From Arthrobotrys musiformis (taxonomy: Eukaryota > Ascomycota > Orbiliomycetes > Orbiliales > Orbiliaceae): 64,000 bases of DNA. This document shows, one piece after another, positions 36,535-48,426 of this stretch. Position numbers and translations under genes: made by a program. Under the pieces are notes generated by a model. That model ran no database searches. It was not told the origin of the DNA and saw nothing but the letters and a program-made list of their open reading frames with translations. The stretch covers positions 1,922,001 to 1,986,000 of the forward strand of contig JAVHJL010000007.1 of the NCBI GenBank assembly GCA_036971715.1. The letters run 5' to 3'. Positions within the stretch are counted from its first letter, which is position 1. Each line of letters begins with the position of its first letter.

Positions 36535-38931
36535 TCGGATTGTAATTGCGTTAGAGGTAGATACTAGAATGGGGAAAGGTGGTTTAGAAGTTAGTCTAGA
36601 CTGGTCTCGTTCCCAGCCTCACCCAGGTCTAGACTTGTCTCGTAAACTAGAGCTGGCCGAAGGTCTAGACGACCCATAGTAGAAGGTAGATTAGTCTTGG
36701 AGCCCTCCTTGTGTGGAAGGGAAATGGTGATACAGACCGACATGTATTTCTAGAATCAAGAATTCAACAGATCAATATGATATGATCTCAAGACTAGATA
36801 CGAAACATTCTTACCTCAAGAACGCCAACCTAGAAAAACCTTGCGCCATAACAGTAGAAGAAATAGAGGGCTTTCCGGAGCCGAAAATGCGCCAAATGAA
36901 ATAGCGGATCAGCCCTCAATGCAACCAAGGTGTCCTAAGGGCTGAAAGGGCGCCTTGAGGACATTTAAATCACTCCCAATCCAAAATGTTACCAAAGGGA
37001 AACTTGGAAGGTAATGGGCTTGCAATATTTTTGGGCAGGTAGTGCCCCTACCTTCTTGAAGGTCTCCTGAATACCCTCCGATACAGCTTTCTTGCTCTAA
37101 CTCTCGATCTACATCTGATCTCTATCTGAAAGCCGACCCCAAGATCCGTCCTGTGGTGTGATATAGAATATAGGTAGCACTTGCCGCGCTAGCCATGGTA
37201 ACTAGAAATGGAGGGGGTGAAGAAGAAAAAAGAGGGTATGGAATCGATTACAGACCTGCTTAACCATATCGGGGCTTTGAATACACATCAACGGAGCTAA
37301 CTAGCCAACCAACCTGATGTTTCTTCGCGAGGTATCGAAATTTCGAAATGTAATAAATGGAGTTGAAATTTTACCTTCTAGTAGAAACTAGTAGCACCGG
37401 CCCCTTTTAATGAAGTCCCTTCCAACCCGGATCCGCAACCGCGTATGTTCTTCGAATGTGCGTAACGAGCCAAAAATTCCTCGCCTCGATAATCGGTATT
37501 CTAGTAGCAATCTATTCAAAATGAAAGGGCCTTTTTCGGCCTTCATTTTCTTCGTATTGTTGTTTTTTGTTTTGAAAAATCAAAATACTGAAATAAATCC
37601 ATGGATCCATGCACATGCATATATGCACGCAAGCCAGCGCGAGCGCTACTGGTCCGCGCGTGGGAGACCCGCTCCAGAGACCAAACCCACCCCCCCTCCG
37701 CGAAAGAACCTAAACGAGTTCCTTATTTCTTTTTTTCGAAAAACGGGATACCGGGAAGCTTCAATTGCATTCATGCAGTGCAGGACAACTCAGACGGTAG
37801 CGGCTGGTTTCTCCCCTGTGCATTCCTTTCTTTTTCTCTCTTTTTTTTGGTCTTTGATGCCGATGCGTCCGTACTCATGTTCTCAAGTTCTGGATCACTG
37901 ATCATGTGCCAGGCCATTGTTTTCCGAAGATGGCCTTGCTGCTCAAGTCAGACATATACTTTTTTGGCATCATAAAGACCATTCTCTTCGATGGAATGGA
38001 TTGGATATATCGGTGTTCTATAACAAGCTCTAAGCTCGACTCCGTTACTCAGCGTCTGTCTGGGGCCTTTGAAACTAATCGAACGCTAGTAGATATGGCG
38101 GGGTCAGCTTCCAGCCTCATTGATAAATTTATCAAATCCTAATCGATATTACAGGGGGCGGCTTCCAGCCTCCCAAAATCTTAATTACATCTCTGTGTAT
38201 AATGGATTCCAGGCGAGCCGCCCCACTGCGGGAAAAGATTACTATGTAATCGTTTGTAATGTTTCATTGCCACGTATGTCAAGTATTCTTGCTACCCCCG
38301 TTTAATATTAATCTTGGTATGGAGTGTAATATTGCAAGTTTATTCATGTTCAAGGCCATAGCTTAGGGACAGGTGATGTTCTGGAGCATAATGACTAGAG
38401 AGGGTAGAATCAATTGATCAATCGTAGTAGACGCCTATGACACCATGAATGTATATGGTATCCGGATTCATGATGGATTCAGGCCGGATTGGTGATGGAT
38501 TTAGGTTTACGGGTAGGCGTAAATAACCAGCCAAATATATCAAGATTCTGTAACCAATCTATTGCGCCTTTTCATCCTGACCTTTTCAAACCGATCCTAA
38601 TACATGACCTGTACTTGATACGCCTTTTAATCCCAGCTTTTGTAATTCGATAGTACACGATTTCAACTTTAATGCCAAATTCTCGACCAAAACAAAGAAA
38701 TGCTCCATCCTCCAAAAACTTCAACGCCACCATTCGCCCTTCCCTAACTAGTTAATAAACTACATAAACCAATCTGACACCTATAGTAGCAATCCTCAGA
38801 ACATTTCGAACAGTATATCCTCGTTACAACCCCCATTCATAAATTATATATCTACCCCAGATTTCGGGCCTCGCGCGCGCTCGACCTAGATCGCAAGTAT
38901 ACAGAGTGAGATAAAACACCCCTCAAATGAA
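36535..38931. other. AT-rich gene-poor region
   Basis: 2.4 kb without a supported gene. Two overlapping frames at 37410-37975 (163 and 124 codons) show no domain. A dispersed-motif copy lies at 36601 with a diverged second copy 30 bp downstream, flanked by GTCTAGAC repeats. A short duplicated phrase GCTTCCAGCCTC occurs at about 38107 and 38161. Confidence 0.5.
36601..36616 (+). repeat. Dispersed 16-bp motif copy
   Basis: CTGGTCTCGTTCCCAG, an exact match to the consensus, preceded by GTCTAGA and followed by CCTCACC. A degenerate second copy (TTGTCTCGTAAACTAG) follows at about 36635. Confidence 0.7.
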
Positions 38932-40123
38932 CTAATGTGATTCCTGGGGGCGGAAGTACCGTGTATTGCGCTTCCGTTTGTGGGGTCTTTCACTCTGTAC
39001 CGTTTCTGCTTCTGATTCCGGCTCTGGCACTGTTGTCGGGATTGTAGATGGCCCGGGTTGGTTTAGTAGACTTACGGGCTCTACTGAAGCTGCTCTGGCA
39101 GTGAGAGTAGGCTCTGCTGTCAATTTTGCCGTTTGATCTGGTGTATTCTGGTCTCGTACCCAGACATCGCAAAGGGGTGCCTCACTCTGTTTGGGTGTAC
39201 TCTGCAGATCGGCTTTAGGCTTGACAGTAGGATCGATTTGTGGCTGCGCTGATGGACCTTCAGGAGGTGTGCTCTTCGCGGCAGGGCTAATAATTCCGCA
39301 AACCTTCAACCATACCCATTCGAGGAGGAAGAAGAAGGCGAGGATGATCAAGTAGTTTAGAGTGTTTACCATCGCCGGGTCGAAGTCGTAGACCCCATAG
39401 CCTAGTACACAGATAATATTTTGAGAGAGATTAGACGCCGAATGAATGGCAGTATACGGACAAGGATTACACAATGGTACGTACCCATTCCCTCGGGAAT
39501 TCCGCTCTTGTTGAAGATACACCCTAATGGTTGTGGTGGGAAGTAGAGTTCTCTATTCTCACGTTCGATGTCGAAGAAATTCTTGAGCAAGACCCCTTGG
39601 CAGTCTACCGTTTTCCTAATTGGCTATGTTGATATCAAACCGACAATCCGTTAGCGTAAAACCACCCTAATATCATTGGTGTATAACAGTGTGTAGATCT
39701 CCAAGATAGCAGGCTCTATGTGAATTGCATCCCACAAGCGAAAATAAACAGGTCAGTAAAACTCACCGAATCAACAGCAGTCGAACTGCAATTCCTCCAA
39801 AGATCTAGAGTTTTAGCCTTCGCTTCCCGGAGAATCGTCGCTCGAGCCTGGGCTTTCATGTATTCCGGGTGTTGTTGAAATATAAGGCATGCCCCTGGGT
39901 ATAGCTTCCAGCAATTTATAAACAATTTTAACAACCATAATGCCACGAATCGAAAGAACATCCATATTCCCCAGAGCAATTCAATTGCTTTGCTGCCGTA
40001 GCTCCGTCCTTGACGGGGTGGGTTTGAGTTTGTAGGATGATGATCATTTTGGGAATATTTTGGCGGAGGAGAAGGAGAGCAGGAGGAGGGGGATACTGTA
40101 ATATATTCCATTCTAGTGGCCAT
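38932..40123 (-). CDS. Multi-exon membrane protein, unknown family
   Basis: The N-terminal exon 40123-39767 encodes a proline-rich head and a long hydrophobic helix (I-W-M-F-F-R-F-V-A-L-W-L-L-K-L-F). It ends at a GTGAGT donor after A-V-D-S. Exon 39401-38932 joins phase 1 to an exon ending at 39485 (I-P-E-G-M/G). That last exon carries a second membrane helix (N-Y-L-I-I-L-A-F-F-F-L-L-E-W-V-W) and a long disordered Pro/Glu/Ser tail ending in basic residues. Between 39766 and about 39600 the exon structure is unclear; a 50-nt micro-exon would fit the phases but has a poor donor. The tail contains a copy of the dispersed 16-bp motif read as W-V-R-D-Q. I do not recognise the protein. Confidence 0.6.
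39148..39163 (+). repeat. Dispersed 16-bp motif copy inside a coding exon
   Basis: CTGGTCTCGTACCCAG, an exact consensus copy lying within the disordered C-terminal coding part of the minus-strand membrane protein, where it reads W-V-R-D-Q. Confidence 0.7.
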
Positions 40124-42634
40124 TGTGGATAGGACCCTCTTTTACCTTCAGGATAGAAAGATAATATAACCGACGATCATTTGAAGCTATAGAAGAGACT
40201 GAGATTTTGATATTCTCAGACGTTCTGAGTTAAAACCTCTGGGGATTGAGCGACTGAACAATCGGGAGGATATCATAAGGTTTTATATTAATATCCATGA
40301 ACATACAGTCGTCTCTGCCATTAGCCTCGAGTCCCTCTGCCATATATTATGTGAGTACGAAAACACATGCAGATGGAACGGCCCCCCAATAGAAGTCTAG
40401 CAGACGGCCAGCGGAGACCCAAGATTCCCCGCATTCCACCAGCTATCTCTGCGCTATCATGACACTTCATCATCACTCCTGATTAATTAACCCGATTCAA
40501 CAAAATTTAAAAAAGAGGCAACATCCTCGAATAGTTGTACAACTCACAGCTCATGCATGGTGGGGGTATAGCACGAGGGCTAGAAACTTAGCTACGTAAG
40601 TATTCTGCAGGATCATACCCTACTCCACTAAGAGGTGCTTTTTGAATCAATGGGATCTGTTATTTACGTACCTTTGCTTCGTATTATCTTGCATATAAAG
40701 ATACGTAATTTCTCTGCCTCGGTAGCACTGGGTGCCCTAGCCTCGAGACCATGGGTGCCCGAACTTTAGCTCTCGACGAGGCTGTTCGCGAATTCGGGGA
40801 ACCGGGAGGGGGCGCAACGTTGCTCCCAGACGTACGGCAATCCGTCCTATGCACCAAATTTAACACATGCAAGACGGCTTGAGCAAAACACCATAGGAAT
40901 TGGTGAATATCGATCGGGAGTAGAGTTCAGAAGTATGCTCGTGTTTGCAGGTAATAAGTCTGTATATTAGAAGCCAGCGAGTTAGTGACCAGCAAACCGT
41001 CGGGTTGATTAGCTGAGACATCGCAGCACCCACAGTACAGACCTTGCTCCAAGCAAGAATCCGGGCCGCATTTACATATACTAAGATGGCTAGTACGAGA
41101 CCAGATGGCTACAATTTTATCAAGATTTTTATAAAAACCTTAAGCTTGAGAATCAAATCACGAGAGCTCAGAGCTCAAGAACTAAGGCAGGGAGAGAAAT
41201 CAAATTTCGCAAAGCTTTAAAGTATACTAGTACCGCCTTTTAAATTTTGATAAGGTAGACATCAGACTTAGGAAGCTGAACTTTGTATTATATGGTCTGG
41301 CTCACGAGAGTAGCCAAAATACACTCTTGTTCTGAAACAAAAACTGCGATAAGAGGCCCTTGGAAGCTCAGCCTAATAATGATATGCATGCCTCTTCAAA
41401 TATTGATAACGAATTGCGCAACCTCCGCGAACCTTATCGGCATCCAATGTTATATTTAGTCTACGATGTAGCCATCGTGGATTTGGTTCTAAAGTTGGGA
41501 TTTAAGAGTGTCTGGTCGAGATATCATGTGCATACAAGGCCGCAACTATGAAGAGTCAGGCGGTTGAGAGCGAGCTCTCAGAAACTTAGTGGCGGTTCCC
41601 AAATCGATATATCAGCCCTGCAGGCCTCGAGACTAATATCAACCTAACAGAGCAGAATAAGAATTGCACATCATGAAAGTCATGGAATAAATTTGCAAAC
41701 TGTTTCTCAACCCCTCAATCATATCATAATTCGCAATACTATGTAAAATAAACCCAATCGGGCATTTTTACACCCGTAGATTGAAGGATTCAATATCTTA
41801 GTAGGTATCCACGGAGAATCATCGATGGGGCTATGTCCTATATAGATCAAACTACTATTTAAACGACACCACGATCAGTTTTAATAGGCAAGCATATGAG
41901 CACATAAGACTGAATAATAATTAATTAATTTTAATTTAAGATTATTATGATTCTTCCTTAGAGCCCTACATTTAAATGCAACTATGAATACGCCGATCAT
42001 GGCCCGGGGTAATTTACAAATGCACTACTTGAAGTTTGCAAAATATTATATTTTGACGATTTGAATAGCTACTGGTCTCGTCCCCAGCCTCACCTAATAG
42101 CTACCCCTTTTGTTAAATGCTTATCTCGGTTTTTCTTTACCTACAAAAATAACTAAGGTAATATACAGATATACGTGACTTGCAGGTCAATACCGGCCAT
42201 AGTTTTGTGCTAGTGCCTTGTTTTAAGAGCTAGACGAGAAGTCTGAATGGATCTCACCGCTTAAGCTTCCAGAAACCTCGTCTAGGCAGCGCTCGCCTCG
42301 CTGACGATGAGTTTGTGCTTGTCTTTTTTCTATTCTTATTTGATTCTCCCTTCCTCTTCTTTTTTCCCTCCTCCTCCTTTTCCTCCTCTGCCTCCTCTTC
42401 CTCTTTTTTCTTAATCTTCAATCTTAAATCTTCACCCCCCTCGCTCCTCAAGGTTATTTGACGAAATGCTGACGAAATTGAATCTATATTTTTGTTGACA
42501 TAAACTGTGAAAGTCACAGAGATCCCAATAGTGAAACATTGAAACCACGGTGACGAGCTTATAGCGATGAAATATTTGCCTGATAGTTTTATAAATACGG
42601 CGTTAAATTTGTAATCGCTGATTTTCGTGGGGGA
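40124..42634. other. AT-rich gene-free region
   Basis: 2.5 kb between two small membrane-protein genes. No frame over about 90 codons except a low-complexity Glu/Lys-rich one at 42254-42517 made by a pyrimidine tract at about 42325-42410. Two dispersed-motif copies (41092 reverse, 42072 forward). Confidence 0.5.
42072..42087 (+). repeat. Dispersed 16-bp motif copy
   Basis: CTGGTCTCGTCCCCAG followed by CCTCACC, one mismatch to the consensus and the same downstream flank as the copy at 36601. Confidence 0.65.
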
Positions 42635-43113
42635 TCAAAAAAGCACCATACCAATGAAAGTACCATATACCGCCAGCATCAGATCGTCCCACCCCGACTG
42701 CTTCCGCCCCGGATCTACCCGCCGTTCGTGGATGCCGAAAGATAATCTGCCTAGATTCTTTCCACATCCCTCAGAACCCCACATATTCCAAGCATTCCAA
42801 ATACTCTAAAATTCCAGGGACCAATCCCATCCGGGGTCAGCAAGTCCGTACTATTTTAAATTTTAGGGACGCCTCCCACGCTCCTCTTTGATAAAAGACT
42901 TACCTTGTTATCTACGCATTCAATCCGTAGATTCTCTTCTCTTTTCAGAGCAGCTTGGACGAGGTTCGCGAGCACCAGTGCGAGGAGAAAGATTACCATT
43001 CCGCCACAGATGCAAATGGTCCTCCAGGGTATTGGCCCACGATCGGGCTCAGAAGGAGGTTTCTGGTCTTTTGGCTTAACCTTTCTTTTCGGGACGTCGG
43101 GATCGGTAGCCAT
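42635..43113 (-). CDS. Small two-exon membrane protein (126 aa), unknown
   Basis: Exons 43113-42904 and 42805-42635 join phase 0 at a GTAAGT donor and TTTTAG acceptor. The N-terminal 29 residues are basic and proline-rich (K-R-K-V-K-P-K-D-Q-K-P-P). One strong membrane helix follows (C-G-G-M-V-I-F-L-L-A-L-V-L-A-N-L-V). A lumenal or extracellular part has W-N-A-W-N-M-W-G-S-E-G-C, and the protein ends in a short hydrophobic stretch (A-V-Y-G-T-F-I-G-M-V-L-F). No known domain. It is one of three small minus-strand membrane proteins in this island. Intron signals and phase make the model likely; function unknown. Confidence 0.6.
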
Positions 43114-45454
43114 GGCGCCTCAGTCGTCAAGGTATTGAGAGTATTTGTATGAGGTTTCAGGTGTGTCTATCGATATACCGCTTTACCAAAATAGAACTCG
43201 ACAGTTGCCTCCTTTAGATCTCCGAAGCCCGGTACGAGCTGAGCGTAAAATTGTTTAATAAGTTAACGTTTAGGATTTTGGTAAACTATCGATGGTATTT
43301 ATAGAAGGCGGTATGGGTTTGGTGAATCTATACCACAAACTTCGTCGTTTGCGGAATATATATAGAGGACGTACACGAGAAGTGGGTTCCAACCACAGCA
43401 GCATTTGGTTTACGAGATAAGCTGCTCACACCCTTGAACCCCGCATCGTTTACTGACAATATCATAACGAAGCATCCTTTGTCATTACACAGAACGAAAA
43501 AGTAATTAAAATAATACATCAAATACTCCCAAGTCTGAACGAATTAGCTGATAAAGTCAAAGACACGACAACTCATAATGTATTCTGGAGCAGTTGAAAG
43601 TTCAATTGCAAGTGAAACTCGAGTTGGTTTGCACTTTGAAAAACCCATCAGATAGGCCTAAGGGAGCAAAACTGATCAAATAGCCAGCGAAGCTGCTTAA
43701 TCGTCTACATAGGTTTTGACAGCTGTCATGCTTTACATACGTATGCACATGCGAGAATACGAATATGAGTAGGTAGAGCGGATGTTAGGTTTAGGCATGG
43801 CAATTAATGCAATAGATGTACTCCGCCGTGGATAGTTATGCAACAGTTTTTGCACATGGATTAACTTTGATGCAAGGAAGATTGAATATCATAACCGAAT
43901 ACGTACCATAATCTACCTGTTTGGGAAATCCATATCGCACGAGCATATGCAGATGCATAAGCAACTCTCGAAGTCTCGTGAATTCGCGTAAGGCCAAGAA
44001 ATAGGCTCAGTGACTCTGCAAGAAATTGAGGATGACGAGCTTTTGTTTCCAAACTTTTGGAAAATATTGCTCAATCATGCGGGGCCACTGCTAGTTGACT
44101 TGATGAAACTTTGCCACGTAGCCATGATGATATTCCCTTGACGCTCAGGAATACTCCAGGCATCATTTGACTGACCTTCTATCAGGATGCTGGCCTGGCC
44201 TAATCACCACTCTTGCGCAATTGCCATGATCCCTGTGAAGGTTTCCAAGGTGGGGTGAGAGGGCGTTGCGGGAGGTTCCCGGTTCAAAAGTTCGACGAAT
44301 ACGGCGGAGCGACTTTATTTCAACTAGAATAATGGTGGTAATGGAGGAATAAAGTTGAATTCTGTTACTCTGGTAGCCCGGGGCCTAGTCTCGTACCCCC
44401 AACCATTAATGCATTGCATCGTGATATTTATTTGAATATATTTTAGGCGTATACATCGGCTAAGTTAGCCATGCTTTGAAGCTTCACTAGACTTGTGTGG
44501 CCACAAAGCAGGCCGACTTTAATTTGACAAGCCGGAACCAAGGCAGAAGAGAGTACTGGAGCCGAAGTAAGAGGTTTGTAGCTTAATGTAGCTGTTAGTG
44601 TCTTCTGACCCTGGCCTCAAAGACGGTTTTGCGAGTAAAAGTACTGCATGGTCTGACACTGGAAATTCGCCTACGAAGAAAATTCCAGCTCTTCTTGGCC
44701 ATGGGTCCATGGCTACGTCGAAGAGATCAATTCGGCTTGAGAGTGGACCTCTGTGTGAGACTGGGAACGAGACCACTTGAGAGCATAAAGTCCCCTAAAG
44801 CGTGAGTTCGATCGAGGGTGCCGGGCTCGGACCTCTCACGTCGACGTATATGGAAATAATTCGTGCCTGAATGCATGTATTTGAGAGCCAGTCTTCGCAT
44901 CATTCCGCCAATGACATTTCCGAACCCCACATACGCGTCCGCAAGGAAGGGCTGGGAAAGCTTCGAAGGCTATTGGCCCTCTACGCCGCTATATTCACTG
45001 CAGTACTAGTATTGGGCTTTGATATCTAGAAGTTCGAAGGTCGTGGGAAACTTACGGGGCTTCTACATGTATAGACACCAAATTTGAGCGCTACCCGTTG
45101 TTCTTTTATTACATTATCTAAACTTCACAAATTTGCTAACCAATACTGGAGCCCACGAAATATCAATAGTGGTCAAGAGAACTGACAAACTTCCGATATT
45201 GATATATACTATACTACAAAGTCTACGTTTAAAACTATTTTGGACACAATTAATATTTTGATATGTAGAATAGACGAAATATTGGCATGCTTCAAGTTGC
45301 ATGCAGGCCTGCCTGCTGGCCGACAAAGACTTTAAATTTCCAAACACCCCCAAGCAAAAGATGACCCGGCAGAAAAAAAGAACTAGCAAGAAAAGGAAAC
45401 CCTGGACCCGAGTGATAACGCCATAAGCCGCATGCTATAACCGATTGACCCGCA
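43114..45454. other. AT-rich gene-free region
   Basis: 2.3 kb upstream of the 126-aa membrane protein. Frames are all under 90 codons and lack splice support. Two dispersed-motif copies (44385 diverged, 44761 reverse). Confidence 0.5.
44761..44775 (-). repeat. Dispersed 16-bp motif copy (reverse)
   Basis: CTGGGAACGAGACCA on the plus strand, i.e. TGGTCTCGTTCCCAG on the minus strand, identical to the copy at 15521. Confidence 0.65.
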
Positions 45455-46120
45455 TTAGAAGGATGCGGAATGACGCCTCTGAATCTTTCCTACTCTTGGG
45501 CTAGGTTCTATTCGGAATGTTCGCGCTGGCGCTTCCTGGGGTACAGAGGCCCCCGCTTCTTTATGCAGGCGTTTCCAAACCCTCCAGAGAAGCGAAAATA
45601 CGTTTATGAGAAGACTGAACAGCCCGACCGCAATGAGAAAGGTTGGAACAAGCACGGCGATGCGGCCGAAGTGCACGAGCTCCTTGCCGAAGACCACAAG
45701 TTCCCGGCATGCCTCACTGTTTTGAAGATTCTGGATTGATGCGACCGTGAATTAGCATGGATATCTCGAAATCTTATGATATCGCTTTGCTGGATGGGTT
45801 AAAAGGATATATCAGACAATATTCTCACCTTGGCCTGAACACATGCCCACCACGTCCCCAACCTCTCAATCTTCTGCCCCCACGCCCTCTCTATCTCTTT
45901 ATTCAACTGGGGGTAAATTGGGCTAGCTAGCGAAAGCACCGCCGAGAGTTTCCAGGCTGCTGATGTAATGTTCGATCCTCGAAGACCGCCTAATGGCTTT
46001 ATACCCGAAATATCGATTAATTACCACTATTCAGTTTTAGTTCTCCCTAATCGATGGAATGCATACATTATTCGAGCATTGCGAAGCCATCGCTGGACTA
46101 GATACTGCAGTTGTCGGCAT
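45455..46120 (-). CDS. Small three-exon membrane protein (165 aa), unknown
   Basis: Exons 46120-46067, 45996-45829 and 45730-45455 join phase 0 with GTATGC and GTGAGA donors and AAAG and CCAG acceptors. The N-terminus is polar (M-P-T-T-A-V-S-S-P). A helical segment I-E-R-A-W-G-Q-K-I-E-R-L-G-T-W-W-A-C and a N-S-E-A-C block precede one long membrane helix (L-V-P-T-F-L-I-A-V-G-L-F-S-L-L-I-N-V). The tail is basic (R-V-W-K-R-L-H-K, later R-R-H). The last exon alone looks like a frame starting at GTG 45697; the upstream exons rescue a proper ATG. The first acceptor is the weakest point. Family and function are unknown. Confidence 0.5.
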
Positions 46121-48426
46121 TTCGATTGTGGGGCTGGATAACTCTTGATAGATGCTAATTATTGGAAATACACCCCAGGAGATAGATTTGGCCATGATTT
46201 ATAGAATTAATTCCTAGCATATGGGGGAAGTTTACATCCCCGGCGGGGCTACCCGGATCTATGGAGGGCCCTATGCATGACAACTCACGAAAAGAACGTT
46301 TTTCCATCATTGTGGAGGTCGCATTGTAATCAGCTGCACCAAAGCTGCAAGTTCAAACATTTAGAGGGCATTTCGGTGTTGGCACCGTGGGTGCATGTTA
46401 CGACGCAAGAAATCGGTTCGTTCGGTAGAATTGAATAGCGAATAAGTTATTTTCTGACCTTATGTCAACGTTGCAATTGTCTTAAATAGATCTCTTGGAG
46501 TACTGGTATATACTTAAATTAACCCTACCCGAGGTATGCCTAGTAATGCTAGTTATAGAATTACGACGAGTTTTAGGACCAGATTGCTCTTTCGGCAAAG
46601 ATTCGAAGAAATCAACAAGAACGCTGACGAAAAATTGTTGGTTTTTAGGACCTGCGCCCTCGATTCTTTAGGACCGGCCGCTCACAAGAGGAAACTCGCT
46701 AGACAAGCCAACTAGTCAAGTAGAATACTGTTTAGTCGAGCATGAGCCAGGATCTTCATGCTGTGGGAATGTTAGTACCCGAGAAACCCCGGTAGCAGTA
46801 CTTTGGACCGTCCTATTGATAGCTGCTGCCAAAATCTTCCAGCCTTGAGCTTGTTGCATTTTTACCCGATCATCCCACGAGTCTCGCTCACGCATCCGCT
46901 CATGCAGCTCGTGAACTCGACAGTGCATTGCCACGTAGACTTTAGGACTGAGAGTTTGAGTATATATTCGAATAAGGACTTGGGTTTTGCGATACCTGTG
47001 TGTACAATTTGCCTAACGTCTTCTTGTCACGCCATGCAAAAAAAAAAAAAATTAGGTTCGGAGGAAGAGGGGTTGTTCACAGCTTCTTTGGTTGGCGCAA
47101 TTGTAGTCATTGAGCTTTGTGGGGTTGACTTTGCACATCCATTGGGGAAACCACCATTGTGATCAAATGCTCGAAGACCGGGTGTCAACGTGTTGGTGAC
47201 CTAAAATTCAGCGAAAAGTGTTCAAGTAGACATGCACCTAGGTACCTTCTACTGCCCCAGGGCCCTTAAATCCTCGAAGTCCCGGAATTAGAAGTGGTTC
47301 AATACAACCGAAGTCCAATATTTGACTAAGCCAAAGCTAGATCGAAGTTGGTTAGCAGAGGGCTCTCGTGCGAGAAAACGTGCAACCCCGCCAAAAGGGA
47401 GCTTGCCCCGAAATGGTAACCAATATCAAACGACAGGGTTCCATGTGTTGATTCGAGTTCGTCCGAGCCTCTACGCAGATCTTCTTTCATCACACGAATG
47501 GTATGCTCCGGGGCTTGACTTTCATTTGGGTCTACGGTGGGTAAAGTTATGCCTCTTTAGGAATATCTTATCTCGAATATATAGCCCGCCGGCATCTTAG
47601 TATTCCGGCCCCTTCTAAAGACAACTGATTGATGGCCTTAAGCGCCTTGCAATTGCATTGTCGGTCAAGTTGCAATGCAAACCTAAGGTGAACAGGCATT
47701 CCTGGAAATATATGTCGATGGAAACCCGTTGAGATGGGTACGAGACCAGTTGAGATTGAAATCTATTCGCGAATTCGTATCAAAACTCCAGCAGTTAATG
47801 GGCCTGTGCGGCTTAAAAGCGTCACGGGAATGAATGAACATTGCAGTAGAGTCTGCGGGCCTCCCGTTTCTGAAGTAATGATTCGAGGAATGCCTATACC
47901 TGTATCCTGATGACGGAAGGTTCACAATATTATTTACCAAAAACGTACCATGCATGCCATCGCGCCACAAGGAACCTCTCCGTATGATCACGTAACCACT
48001 CAGGATTCGTCCTACAATTCCTTGGCTTCGGGCGCAGTGGGGTTGAGGCGCCATGAACAATGGAGATAAACGGTAAAAGCCCTCAAAAATTACCCGATAT
48101 GGCCGATTTGGTGCGCTAAGAATGACCGAGACCGACCAAACGAACGCCATCCCTTCGTTGAGAGCAAAAACTATAAATGCATGCGGTCGAGCTTTCATTG
48201 AGCTGGAATTTAATACAGATAAATCACCACAACCTCACATATAAACAATTGGCCTAGTTGTCGAATACCTTTCACACTCATCCATATCCCTCGGTTTTTT
48301 GAAAGCAAAATTTTGTTTGCCTTGAGGTTTTCCATCAAGTTCCAACATCGAGGCTTTATACAGCATCTGGTTACACAACAACGTCACAACAAACACAACA
48401 GGCTCAACACAGTACCTCCCGAAACA
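46121..48426. other. Gene-poor region with uncertain minus-strand frames
   Basis: A minus-strand frame at 46716-46934 reads as an amphipathic helix (H-E-L-H-E-R-M-R-E-R-D-S-W-D-D-R), and another at 47683-48198 has 171 codons. Neither has a supported gene structure. A run of A lies near 47039-47051. One reverse dispersed-motif copy at 47735. Confidence 0.4.
47735..47749 (-). repeat. Dispersed 16-bp motif copy (reverse)
   Basis: TGGGTACGAGACCAG on the plus strand; the minus strand reads CTGGTCTCGTACCCA. It lies in the 171-codon minus-strand frame. Confidence 0.65.

Noticed and set aside
42254..42517. Glu/Lys-rich frame
   Set aside because: Produced by a pyrimidine tract; low complexity only.
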